A stretch of DNA of 13,399 bases from Bacillota bacterium (GCA_017861415.1 JAGFXS010000054.1:1-13399), one strand, 5' to 3'. Counted from the stretch's first letter, positions 7,494 to 13,399 are shown. Made by a program: numbers and translations. The notes: a model not told the origin generated them from the letters alone.

Positions 7494-7516
7494 ACCAAAT
7501 TCCCCACCAAATTCCC
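7494..7516. repeat. Tandem 11-bp direct repeat at the rsmI 3' end
   Basis: ACCAAATTCCC occurs at 7494-7504 and again at 7506-7516, separated by one C, giving a 12-bp period. It lies just past the rsmI stop codon. No function is recognised. Confidence 0.7.
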
Positions 7517-7522
7517 AGAAAT

Positions 7523-8365
7523 CTACTCTGTGTCTCGGTGAGACACCACCAGGTCGTACAGTGCTTTCCGGGGCAGGTCCAACTCCTTGGACACCTGCCG
7601 CACGGCATCCCGCATGGTCGTCCCTTCCTGGCAGAGGATATCTACGCGCTCCAAACCGTCTTCCAGGGTTGCACCCTCCTCCGGCTTCGGAGAACAACCC
7701 TCCACCACTAGAACGAACTCCCCCTTGGGGCTGTTTGCGGTATAATACGTCGCCGCCTCACCCAGGGTAGTGCGGCGCACCTCCTCGTGCAGCTTGGTAA
7801 GCTCTCGGCATAGGGCTATCCGCCGCTGCTGGCCCAGTGCGTCACGCAGGTCAATGAGGGTGGTGGGTAGCTTGTGGGGCGCCTCATAGAAGATCATGGT
7901 GCGCTCCTCCACCTCTAGGGCCTTCAAATGAACGCGCCGGTTCTTCTTATTCATAGCCAGAAAGCCCTCAAATGTAAATCGGCCTGTGGGCAGTCCAGAA
8001 AGCGCCAGAGCATTGATTAAGGCACAGGGGCCGGGAATGGCGATCACTGTTACCCCATGGGCCGCGCACAGCGCTACTAACTCCTCACCGGGATCGCTGA
8101 CGGCCGGGGTTCCTGCGTCTGTGACCAGTGCGCAGCTCTCTCCGGCCAACAGCCGCTCCAAGATTTGGTCCCCCTTCTGCTGGGTGTTATGACGATGGTA
8201 GGGTACCTGCTGCTTTTTAATCCCCAGGTGGTTTAGCAATCGGACCGTAACTCGCGTATCCTCGGCGGCGATGAAGTCCACTTCCTCCAAGGTCTCCACC
8301 ATGCGACGGGAGATGTCCCCCAGATTTCCAATGGGGGTTGCTACCAGATATAATGTACCAGCCAT
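7523..8365 (-). CDS. rsmI: 16S rRNA (cytidine(1402)-2'-O)-methyltransferase RsmI
   Basis: RsmI uses S-adenosylmethionine to 2'-O-methylate C1402 of 16S rRNA in the 30S decoding centre. The product has 280 residues, as usual for the family. The tetrapyrrole-methylase-fold motifs are clear: VATPIGNLGDI (8-18), AEDTR (34-38), TDAGTPAVSDPG (82-93), the IPGPCALINALALSGLPTGR stretch, FYEAPHK and the KGEFVLVVEG strand. The start ATG at 8365 is chosen because AGGAGGG lies six bases upstream and MAGTLYLVATPIG is the typical N-terminus. The in-frame ATG at 8383 lies upstream of that site. The gene is the last of a minus-strand run, following the broken methyltransferase by 14 bases, and is convergent with abrB. 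Confidence 0.96.
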   Translation of the reverse strand: MAGTLYLVATPIGNLGDISRRMVETLEEVDFIAAEDTRVTVRLLNHLGIKKQQVPYHRHNTQQKGDQILERLLAGESCALVTDAGTPAVSDPGEELVALCAAHGVTVIAIPGPCALINALALSGLPTGRFTFEGFLAMNKKNRRVHLKALEVEERTMIFYEAPHKLPTTLIDLRDALGQQRRIALCRELTKLHEEVRRTTLGEAATYYTANSPKGEFVLVVEGCSPKPEEGATLEDGLERVDILCQEGTTMRDAVRQVSKELDLPRKALYDLVVSHRDTE

Positions 8366-8379
8366 AGGCCACCCTCCTG

Positions 8380-9002
8380 TCATTCTTCCTGATACCGAGT
8401 GGGAAGCCAGGTAAGGCCAATCCCTCCCTCCTTCACCGACTCCAGCAGGACGGCGTAAGGAGGTTTATCCCGGTGATAGCTGAGAAGCTGAATCCGTTTA
8501 GGGGCAAGCTTTGCCTCTGCCAGGGCGGCAAACAGCTCCGGAAGGCGTTCCGGCCGGAACACCAAGGCGAAACGCCCGCCGGTCCGCAGGAGCCGCCCCG
8601 AAAGTACGGCGGATTGGAAATCACCAGCTGGAAACCATCCGACGGCAGGAGATCCCGTTCCCGGAGATCCCCAGTGCGGATATCTCCCTCCAGTCCGTTT
8701 TCCGCCAGATTCCTCCGGGCCAGATCTGCCGCAGCAGCATCAATTTCAATACCAAAACGCACAAGCTCCCGCTCCCGCTCCGAGAGCAGCAGTAGCAGAG
8801 AACCCACGCCGCAACCCAAATCGCAAACCCTCCAGCCCCGCTTCAGGGTGGCGAATCGGGACAGCAGTACACTGTCCCGCCCCAGCTTGAAGCAGGCAGA
8901 GGATTGCAGCAGGGTAAATTGTCCTAAATACTCCAAGGTCAGGCCGTCGCCCTTTTCCATCTGCTGACAGGGGCCGGCCTGATCCTGCAAAAGATTTTCC
9001 AC
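8380..9002 (-). pseudogene. tRNA1(Val) (adenine(37)-N6)-methyltransferase-like, internal deletion plus frameshift
   Basis: Two reading frames together make one TrmN6/YfiC/YabB-type methyltransferase. The first frame (from GTG 9002 or ATG 8960) carries the SAM-binding motif VCDLGCGVGSLLLLL and the catalytic NPPYF motif. After NPPYF it runs out of family resemblance and stops at 8433. The second frame carries the family C-terminus RLLRTGGRFALVFRPERLP and ends at TGA 8380-8382. In B. subtilis YabB, by recall, nearly 40 residues separate NPPYF from the GG of this block; here the block follows almost at once in another frame, near 8585-8610. About 30 codons plus one base therefore seem lost (3n+1 bases). 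The first start is three bases after the Nudix stop, and the end meets the rsmI leader. A natural deletion, strain variant or assembly error cannot be told apart here. Confidence 0.85.
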
Positions 9003-9004
9003 AT

Positions 9005-9646
9005 TCAAAGACAGTCCGCCCTTTCCATATAGTTCAAAAGCCAACGAACTGTCCGGGCGGTTAGTCCCCAAATTTTATGCCCCTCGTATTCATAAATGGG
9101 CACCTCAACGCTACCGCGGCGCCAGCGATAGCCCTCTGGAAATCCGATTTTTTCATAGGGGAAGTCGTCCCCTACCTCCATAACCAGCGGGCTGGTGTAG
9201 AGATAAGGTGCATGCTCCTGCAGGAAGGAGAGGGGCACCAGAAACACCTCTTCCACCTCGTCCTTGTTGATCTTCAGAGACTCGTGTGTATAGTTTTTGA
9301 TATGGGCCAAAATAGGGTGAATCTCCCGACCGCTGAATTCCTGAATGATATCCAGCGGAGCGATGACCTCGATATTTTTTGCAGGAATGCCGATTTCCTC
9401 CCAGGTCTCCCGAATGGCGGCTTCAACAGGGGTCTCTCCCGACTCTATGCGCCCGCCTGGGAAACAGACCTCACTGGGCTGTGGCCGCAGCGTGGACGCC
9501 CGAAATTCAAAGAGCAGATGAAGTACCCCATCCAGCTCTACCAAGGGCACCAGAATGGCGAAGACACCCCGACTCTCTTGGATGCCGGGAATCCGACCTT
9601 GGAGCGCCTTCCGAAAATCATTCACTGTTAATTGTTTTTTCATCAT
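9005..9646 (-). CDS. Nudix hydrolase, CoA-pyrophosphatase type
   Basis: This 213-residue cytoplasmic hydrolase has a complete Nudix box, G65-x5-E71-x7-R79-E80-x2-E83-E84-x-G86-I87, which binds Mg2+ and the diphosphate. Just before it is LLFEFRASTLRPQPSEVCFPGG-like sequence (residues 44-65), the signature that in characterised members such as NUDT7 and yeast Pcd1 marks hydrolysis of CoA or acyl-CoA to 3',5'-ADP and phosphopantetheine. The exact substrate here is an inference. The start is the first of two consecutive ATGs, after GGAAGGAAAG; either could be used. The gene sits 104 bases after nrdG and three bases before the broken methyltransferase, so it likely heads or joins the rsmI operon. 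Confidence 0.9.
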   Translation of the reverse strand: MMKKQLTVNDFRKALQGRIPGIQESRGVFAILVPLVELDGVLHLLFEFRASTLRPQPSEVCFPGGRIESGETPVEAAIRETWEEIGIPAKNIEVIAPLDIIQEFSGREIHPILAHIKNYTHESLKINKDEVEEVFLVPLSFLQEHAPYLYTSPLVMEVGDDFPYEKIGFPEGYRWRRGSVEVPIYEYEGHKIWGLTARTVRWLLNYMERADCL

Positions 9647-9750
9647 AGCTTTCCTTCCGTGCCGCCGCGGCCTGCACTACCCGCCTTAATCCAATTTACG
9701 CGAGCCTATGTCGCACCTTTCGTTTGTGGCATGTCTTCGCCCTGACTCTC

Positions 9751-10278
9751 TTACGATTCGGGCACCAGAAAATGACTCAGAGAATCCTTTTGCTCCCAAA
9801 GGATCACTTCTCCCCGTGCTCGACTTTCGGGGACATCAATGAGGCGCTGGTTCCGACTTCCCCGGAATCGCAGGTTGTAGGAGTGCTCCCCCTCTACATA
9901 AGGACCATCCACCAGAACATCTGTCTCCGCCAGAAGGGCGTTCCAGTCCGGCTGGTTGGCAGCTAGCATCCGCTCATATAAAAACCCCGTATAGGTCCAG
10001 ACATTAAGACCCAGCGCCCGGGCCTCCCTGGCCAGACGGGCACATTCCTTCGCTTGCAAAAATGGCTCCCCTCCGGACAACGTCAGCCCCTCGATGAGAG
10101 GGTTCTGCTTCAGCTGTTGGGCCAGCGCCTCCACGGAGATTTCCTCCCCACCAGCTGGGTCGTGAGTCTCCGGATTATGACAGCCGGGGCAGGCATGAGG
10201 ACATCCCTGGGTGAACACCGTAAACCGCAGTCCTGGCCCATCCACTATAGAATCGTTCACTGTATTGGCAATTCGCAT
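9751..10278 (-). CDS. nrdG: Anaerobic ribonucleoside-triphosphate reductase activating protein NrdG
   Basis: NrdG is a radical-SAM activase that installs the glycyl radical on the class III reductase NrdD, allowing dNTP synthesis without oxygen. The product has 175 residues, typical for the family. The [4Fe-4S]-binding CxxxCxxC motif is C26-x3-C30-x2-C33 (CPHACPGC). The SAM-contact motif GGEP is at 69-72, and the N-terminal DGPGLRFTVFTQGC is characteristic. The start ATG at 10278 follows AAAGGGGAA at a slightly long spacing. A promoter is visible upstream at 10333-10361. nrdD, normally the adjacent upstream gene, appears about 2.9 kb away at the window edge on the same strand. Confidence 0.95.
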   Translation of the reverse strand: MRIANTVNDSIVDGPGLRFTVFTQGCPHACPGCHNPETHDPAGGEEISVEALAQQLKQNPLIEGLTLSGGEPFLQAKECARLAREARALGLNVWTYTGFLYERMLAANQPDWNALLAETDVLVDGPYVEGEHSYNLRFRGSRNQRLIDVPESRARGEVILWEQKDSLSHFLVPES

Positions 10279-10332
10279 GATACAGGATTCCCCTTTCCAC
10301 AGCTATCTTACTCATTTAAAGCACAGTTATTT

Positions 10333-10361
10333 AGTATAACACAAACACTCTCCGGACACAA
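10333..10361 (-). promoter_or_regulatory. Candidate sigma-A promoter of nrdG
   Basis: On the minus strand, TTGTGT (10361-10356), 17 nt, TATACT (10338-10333). It is 55 bases upstream of the nrdG start. I saw no convincing NrdR box close by. Confidence 0.6.
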
Positions 10362-10581
10362 GAGAGCCATTTCGGTTTTGCGCCCTCCGCATCGGCACTT
10401 TGGCCAGGGTTTGATCCCTTTTTCGGCCCATTGAAACGCCTCTTTATTGGGGCTGTGGCAAGTAAATAAATTCCAGTTTTCCCCTATTAAACTTTTTTCG
10501 TTTTTCGTATATTTCACCTAATTTGCGTGTCCATTTTTGTTTATATTTTATAATTCTTGTGGGGAACACCCTCACTTTTTG

Positions 10582-10600
10582 TAGTTAATATTAATTACTA
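10582..10600. promoter_or_regulatory. 19-bp imperfect dyad upstream of the acyl-CoA dehydrogenase promoter
   Basis: TAGT and ACTA ends frame a TTAATATTAA core; seven of nine base pairs are symmetric about 10591. It lies about 50 bases upstream of the -10. This may be an operator or only AT-rich chance symmetry. The rest of 10362-10581 is AT-rich with no gene I can support. Confidence 0.35.
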
Positions 10601-10648
10601 AAAAATCTAAAAATGGTTAATCTAAAGCATGCACCTTCCAGCCTGATG

Positions 10649-10657
10649 TGCTATAAT
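10649..10657 (+). promoter_or_regulatory. Extended -10 promoter of the acyl-CoA dehydrogenase gene
   Basis: TGC-TATAAT is a perfect extended -10 (TG at 10649, TATAAT 10652-10657), with no good -35. It gives an untranslated leader of about 128 bases. Confidence 0.65.
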
Positions 10658-10661
10658 GCCA

Positions 10662-10708
10662 ATATAGGCAGGCTTGGCCAAAATATGCTGTGACTGGATG
10701 CCCTATAT
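10662..10708 (+). other. 5'-end leader hairpin of the acyl-CoA dehydrogenase mRNA
   Basis: ATATAGGCA (10662-10670) pairs with TGCCCTATAT (10699-10708) as nine base pairs with one bulged C, right at the predicted transcript start. CCTATATAGG (10702-10711) is also self-complementary, so an alternative fold exists. It may stabilise the mRNA. No known riboswitch was recognised. Confidence 0.4.
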
Positions 10709-10791
10709 AGGTGCGTCCTCATTGCGGTTGTCAGGCAAGTTTTTACTGTAAGGTCTGTTCCCAACTATATTCATACAGGAGGATATTTTCT

Positions 10792-11961
10792 ATGGAATTT
10801 ACACTCAACGAGCAGCAGCAGATGGTAGAAGAGCTGGCAAAAGACGTCGCTCAGAACGCGATCGCTCCCCGCGTGGAGGAGATCGAGAAGGCTGAACATT
10901 TCCCCGAAGACCTGGTAAAGCTCTTTGCAGAGAGCGGATTCGTCGGCATCAGCTTCCCCGAGGAATACGGCGGAATGGGCATGGGCCACATTGAGCAGGC
11001 TATCATCCTCAAGGAGCTGTCCCGCGTTTCCCCCAGCACCGGCAAAATGCTGGACGTTATGCTGCTGGGCCTTGAGGCTATTGACCTCTATGCCAACCAC
11101 GAGCAGAAGGTGAAGTATCTGGCTCCCTGTATTTCCGGCGAGCAGATCGTTTCCTTCGCTTTCACCGAGCCCGAGACCGGCTCTGACCCCAAGATGCTGA
11201 AGACCAACCTGAAGAAGCAGGCCGACGGCACCTACAAGCTCAACGGCGTGAAGCGCTTCATCTCCAACGCCGCTTATGCAGGCCCCATCGTCATGTTCGC
11301 TAACGAAGAGGGCGCTGACGGCCAGACCCTGTGCACCGGCTTTGTCTTTGACAAGTTCTGCAAGGGCTATTCCATCTCCTCTCCCTGGGAGAAGATCGGC
11401 TATCGTGGCTCCGAAGTGTATGACATCTTCATGGATGACATCATCATCACCGAAGACCAGATCCTGGGCAAGCACGGCGACGGCTTCACTCAGCTCCTGG
11501 GCACCACCGCTTACGGCAAGCTGGGCTTCACCGCCGTGTTCGTCGGCAACATGCTGGGCGCTACCGACCTGGCTGTGAAGTACTGCAGAGAGAAGCTGCA
11601 TCGCGGCAAGTCCATTGCTAAGTTCCCCACCGTTCAGCTGCGTATCGCTGAGCAGGTCACCTATGCTAAAACTGCTGAGCTGCTGCTGATGCATGCCGCC
11701 GACATCTGCGACAATAACCACTTCGCCAACGACGACGTGGCCACCATGCGCTATGTCCAGAGCTTCACCGCTCAGGCTAAGGGCTATGCCGCTGAGATGG
11801 CTCCCAAGGTCTGCCAGATGGCAGTCAACTCCCTGGGCGCTTACGGCGTATGCGACGAATATCAGGTCGAGCGTTTCCTGCGTGACGCTGCTATCGCTCC
11901 CAACATTGAGGGCGCCGGCGACATCCAGAAGCTGATCTTTGGTATGTTTATCCTGAAGTAA
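10792..11961 (+). CDS. Acyl-CoA dehydrogenase (short/medium-chain type)
   Basis: This FAD enzyme, 389 residues and full length, would oxidise a saturated acyl-CoA to the 2-enoyl-CoA, or run in reverse in fermentation. It shows the N-terminal helical domain with GISFPEEYGGMGMG (52-65), the FAD/substrate strand FAFTEPETGSD (122-132), and the C-terminal helical domain. The catalytic base position is conserved: E373 in NIEGAGDIQ, where classical members read YEGT. The Tyr and Thr flanking it are Ile and Ala here, so this is not a standard butyryl-CoA dehydrogenase. The start ATG at 10792 follows AGGAGG with a 9-nt spacer; an earlier in-frame ATG at 10711 lacks such a site. Codons are strongly biased (CTG, AAG, GCT, GAC, CCC), pointing to high expression. 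No etfAB is present. A crotonase-fold gene follows after 199 bases. Confidence 0.94.
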   Translation: MEFTLNEQQQMVEELAKDVAQNAIAPRVEEIEKAEHFPEDLVKLFAESGFVGISFPEEYGGMGMGHIEQAIILKELSRVSPSTGKMLDVMLLGLEAIDLYANHEQKVKYLAPCISGEQIVSFAFTEPETGSDPKMLKTNLKKQADGTYKLNGVKRFISNAAYAGPIVMFANEEGADGQTLCTGFVFDKFCKGYSISSPWEKIGYRGSEVYDIFMDDIIITEDQILGKHGDGFTQLLGTTAYGKLGFTAVFVGNMLGATDLAVKYCREKLHRGKSIAKFPTVQLRIAEQVTYAKTAELLLMHAADICDNNHFANDDVATMRYVQSFTAQAKGYAAEMAPKVCQMAVNSLGAYGVCDEYQVERFLRDAAIAPNIEGAGDIQKLIFGMFILK

Positions 11962-12117
11962 GCTTAAAACAAGCTTCACTGTACTTGAACAGCGCAAATA
12001 CTGATTGGTTCAATATGCCTGGGCGAGGCCACTCGCTCCTTGTATATACCATGAGCACCAGTGGCCGGCCCGGGTATACCGGGTCGGCTACTACCACGGC
12101 GCTCTGCATTACGTGAT

Positions 12118-12131
12118 TTGGCAATTGCCAA
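12118..12131. promoter_or_regulatory. 14-bp perfect palindrome before the crotonase gene
   Basis: TTGGCAATTGCCAA is a perfect palindrome 29 bases upstream of the start codon, inside the 199-base acd-crotonase gap. The same gap also has a GC-rich near-palindrome around GGTATACC (about 12070-12083). A candidate operator or mRNA-processing structure; no regulator is recognised. Confidence 0.45.
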
Positions 12132-12160
12132 CTGAAAATTATTTTAGGAGGAATGCAGTA

Positions 12161-13003
12161 ATGGCTAACACGATTAAGTATCCCGCCCCTATCTCTTATC
12201 CTAAGTATGAGACCCTTCTCATTGATATGCCCGAACCCAACATCATGAAGGTCACTCTGAACCGTCCCAACGCTTACAACGCTCTGAGCCACACTCTGGT
12301 TGACGAAATGACCGACCTGTGCGCTAAGCTGAAGGATGACTTCTATCATGTCCGCGTTGTCCTGCTGTACGGCGGCGACGAGGCTAAGGGCTTCTGCGCT
12401 GGCCTGGACGTCAAGGAAGGCCTCGACGAGTATGAGAAGACCGTTCCCGGCTTCTATGCTTATCAGATCAAGCTTGGTGAGATGGAGCTCAAGATGACCC
12501 AGACTCCCCAGCCCTGGATCGCCATGATCGACAACGTGTCCGCTGGCGGTGGCTTCTCCCTGGCCATGGCTTCCGACATCCGCGTCTGCACCAAGACCGC
12601 TCGCTTCTCCTGCTTCTATGCCAACGTGGGCATCGGCGGCGCTGACATGTGCTCTTCCTATCAGCTGCCCCGTCTGATCGGCACCGGCCGCGCTTACGAG
12701 ATGCTGCTCACCGGCAACTTCATCACCGCTGACGAAGCCTGGAACCTGGGCCTGGTGTCCCGCGTTGTTGAGGACCGCGCTGCTCTGACTCCCGTTGCTA
12801 TGGAACTGGCTCGCACCATCGCTGCCAAGGACCCCATGGCTGTCCGTCTGACCAAGGAAGCTATGCGTATCAACGTTGACGCAGCTGGCTTCGAGAACGG
12901 CCTGCATGTTGAGAACCGCAACCAGACCCTGATGATTGCACACAACATGCACAAGGATTCTTCCCTGGATCCCATCGGCAAGCATTGGATCGAGGAGAGA
13001 TAA
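12161..13003 (+). CDS. Enoyl-CoA hydratase/isomerase (crotonase) superfamily protein
   Basis: This 280-residue crotonase-fold protein acts on a CoA thioester. Both oxyanion-hole segments are present: GFCAGLDV (77-84) and VSAGGGFSLAMASDIRV (126-142). The two catalytic glutamates of rat enoyl-CoA hydratase (Glu144 and Glu164) align with Ser133 and Tyr153, so simple hydration by the classical mechanism is doubtful. Asp162 in GGADMCSSYQLPRLIG aligns with the Asp204 of dienoyl-CoA isomerase and may be catalytic. The reaction is therefore open: isomerase, hydrolase or atypical hydratase. The start ATG at 12161 follows AGGAGG with a 9-nt spacer; a longer frame to 12005 has no such site. It shares the strong codon bias of the upstream acyl-CoA dehydrogenase and ends at a strong terminator, so the two probably act in one pathway. 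Confidence 0.92.
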   Translation: MANTIKYPAPISYPKYETLLIDMPEPNIMKVTLNRPNAYNALSHTLVDEMTDLCAKLKDDFYHVRVVLLYGGDEAKGFCAGLDVKEGLDEYEKTVPGFYAYQIKLGEMELKMTQTPQPWIAMIDNVSAGGGFSLAMASDIRVCTKTARFSCFYANVGIGGADMCSSYQLPRLIGTGRAYEMLLTGNFITADEAWNLGLVSRVVEDRAALTPVAMELARTIAAKDPMAVRLTKEAMRINVDAAGFENGLHVENRNQTLMIAHNMHKDSSLDPIGKHWIEER

Positions 13004-13022
13004 TCTCTTTTACCCTGTCCAT

Positions 13023-13055
13023 AAAAGAGCGCCGCAACAGCGGCGCTCTTTTCTT
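13023..13055 (+). terminator. Rho-independent terminator of the acd-crotonase unit
   Basis: AAAAGAGCGCCGC (13023-13035) pairs perfectly with GCGGCGCTCTTTT (13040-13052) over AACA, followed by CTT. It starts 20 bases after the stop codon. Confidence 0.93.
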
Positions 13056-13139
13056 ATTGATTTTGACTTTATTTCGCCTTGAGTCATAAGTTAGTGTCCG
13101 TAGCGTCATGGAATGCGGAAATTCTCTCGGCAAAAGAGC

Positions 13140-13183
13140 AGCGCTGCACCCCTGGGGAACTCGTTTCCCAGGGGTGCAGCGCT
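13140..13183 (-). terminator. Terminator-like hairpin downstream of nrdD
   Basis: A 20-bp GC-rich stem (13140-13159 with 13164-13183, one G-T pair, loop CTCG) lies 25 bases past the nrdD stop. On the minus strand it is followed by GCTCTTTTGCC, a short U-tract. It probably ends the nrdD transcript, which would separate it from nrdG. Confidence 0.75.
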
Positions 13184-13207
13184 ATTGATTAAGGAGGTTG
13201 TTGTCAT

Positions 13208-13399
13208 CTATGCGTCGTGCTTCACCCGATCGTGCTCCTCCGCCCTCTTGGCGTCGTTAAAGCGCTCCAAGGTGCCTACCAGGTAGCCAGTGATCCGTCG
13301 AATCCGCTCAAAGGGAACACCGTCATCCTCCTTGCGCCCGCATCCAGGACACTGATCCCCGATGATGCCTGAGAAGCCGCAGACAGGATCCCGATCCAC
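13208..13399 (-). CDS. nrdD: Anaerobic ribonucleoside-triphosphate reductase NrdD, C-terminal fragment
   Basis: Only the last 63 codons are inside the window; the gene continues beyond 13399. The fragment has the NrdD zinc-ribbon end, VCGFSGIIGDQCPGCGR, followed by RIRRITGYLVGTLERFNDAK and AEEHDRVKH, the familiar class III reductase C-terminus. The glycyl-radical loop itself is not recognisable in what is visible. NrdD reduces ribonucleoside triphosphates to dNTPs anaerobically after activation by NrdG. In this fragment the position usually holding the first cysteine of the CxxC pair is Asp (DPVC), so three candidate zinc ligands are seen. It is followed by a strong hairpin and then the acd-crotonase unit on the opposite strand. 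Confidence 0.9.
   Translation of the reverse strand: MDRDPVCGFSGIIGDQCPGCGRKEDDGVPFERIRRITGYLVGTLERFNDAKRAEEHDRVKHDA

Noticed and set aside
10308..10517. 69-codon minus-strand open frame (GTG start) upstream of nrdG, with several Cys
   Set aside because: The ribosome-binding site is weak, there is no recognised family, and the likely nrdG promoter lies inside it. A small protein cannot be fully excluded.
10582..10600. FapR-type operator reading of the TAGT...ACTA dyad
   Set aside because: The spacing between half-sites is wider than in the FapR consensus and the centre does not match, so no regulator was assigned.
10771..11997. 408-codon open frame antisense to the acyl-CoA dehydrogenase gene, and a similar 345-codon frame (11948-12985) antisense to the crotonase gene
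   Set aside because: Both mirror highly biased coding sequence that lacks codons giving antisense stops. The translations are low-complexity (rich in V, A, G, L, H, Q) with no family resemblance, while the sense strand encodes clear enzymes with good ribosome-binding sites.
12005..12160. N-terminal extension of the crotonase gene to 12005
   Set aside because: No ribosome-binding site at the early ATG, no homology to crotonase N-termini, and a strong AGGAGG before the ATG at 12161.
13063..13096. Promoter-like TTGACT-N17-ATAAGT on the plus strand after the crotonase terminator
   Set aside because: The -10 is poor and no plus-strand gene follows.
13190..13261. TTAAGGAGG followed by a short plus-strand frame MRRASPDRAPPPSWRR
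   Set aside because: It is antisense to the nrdD C-terminus, only 16 codons long, with an overly long spacer; likely chance.

Overview
The window looks like the chromosome of an anaerobic, endospore-forming Firmicute, most likely a Clostridia member of the Oscillospiraceae type (for example the Flavonifractor/Intestinimonas/Oscillibacter neighbourhood). This placement is an inference from gene content, not a database match. The supporting signs are spmA-spmB (spore maturation) with a sigma-E-like promoter, an AbrB regulator convergent with rsmI as in Bacillus subtilis, the oxygen-sensitive class III ribonucleotide reductase genes (nrdD end, nrdG), a CIRCE/HrcA heat-shock operator, and a strongly codon-biased acyl-CoA dehydrogenase plus crotonase-fold pair, as often seen in acyl-CoA-fermenting gut Clostridia.

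Layout. 1-1392 (+): 3' part of a polytopic ABC-exporter membrane protein, ending at a bidirectional terminator. 1464-3371 (-): htpG (Hsp90) with its own sigma-A promoter overlapped by a CIRCE operator. 3496-5553 (-): recG, with a promoter whose -10 lies inside a 27-bp dyad. 5642-6740 (-): spmA-spmB, tightly coupled, with a sigma-E-type promoter. 6741-7058: divergent control region. 7059-7301 (+): an abrB-like gene with a C-terminal four-cysteine motif, followed by stacked hairpins and an unexplained palindrome. 7523-9646 (-): rsmI, a broken trmN6-like methyltransferase, and a CoA-type Nudix hydrolase, packed as an operon. 9751-10278 (-): nrdG. 10279-10791: AT-rich intergenic region holding divergent promoters. 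10792-13003 (+): acyl-CoA dehydrogenase and a crotonase-fold protein. 13208-13399 (-): C-terminus of nrdD.

How the genes work together. Most minus-strand genes are housekeeping: protein folding, recombination, rRNA and tRNA modification, nucleotide clean-up and dNTP synthesis. The acyl-CoA dehydrogenase/crotonase pair sits on the opposite strand between nrdD and nrdG, which are normally neighbours. It has a much stronger codon bias than the genes around it, suggesting high expression and a separate metabolic job on acyl-CoA thioesters.

I saw no CRISPR array, rRNA, tRNA, transposase or phage gene, and no clearly new multi-gene system. The points most worth checking are the disrupted trmN6, the acd-crotonase pair splitting nrdD from nrdG, the crotonase lacking both classical catalytic glutamates, the CIRCE control of htpG, and several unassigned palindromes in the intergenic gaps.
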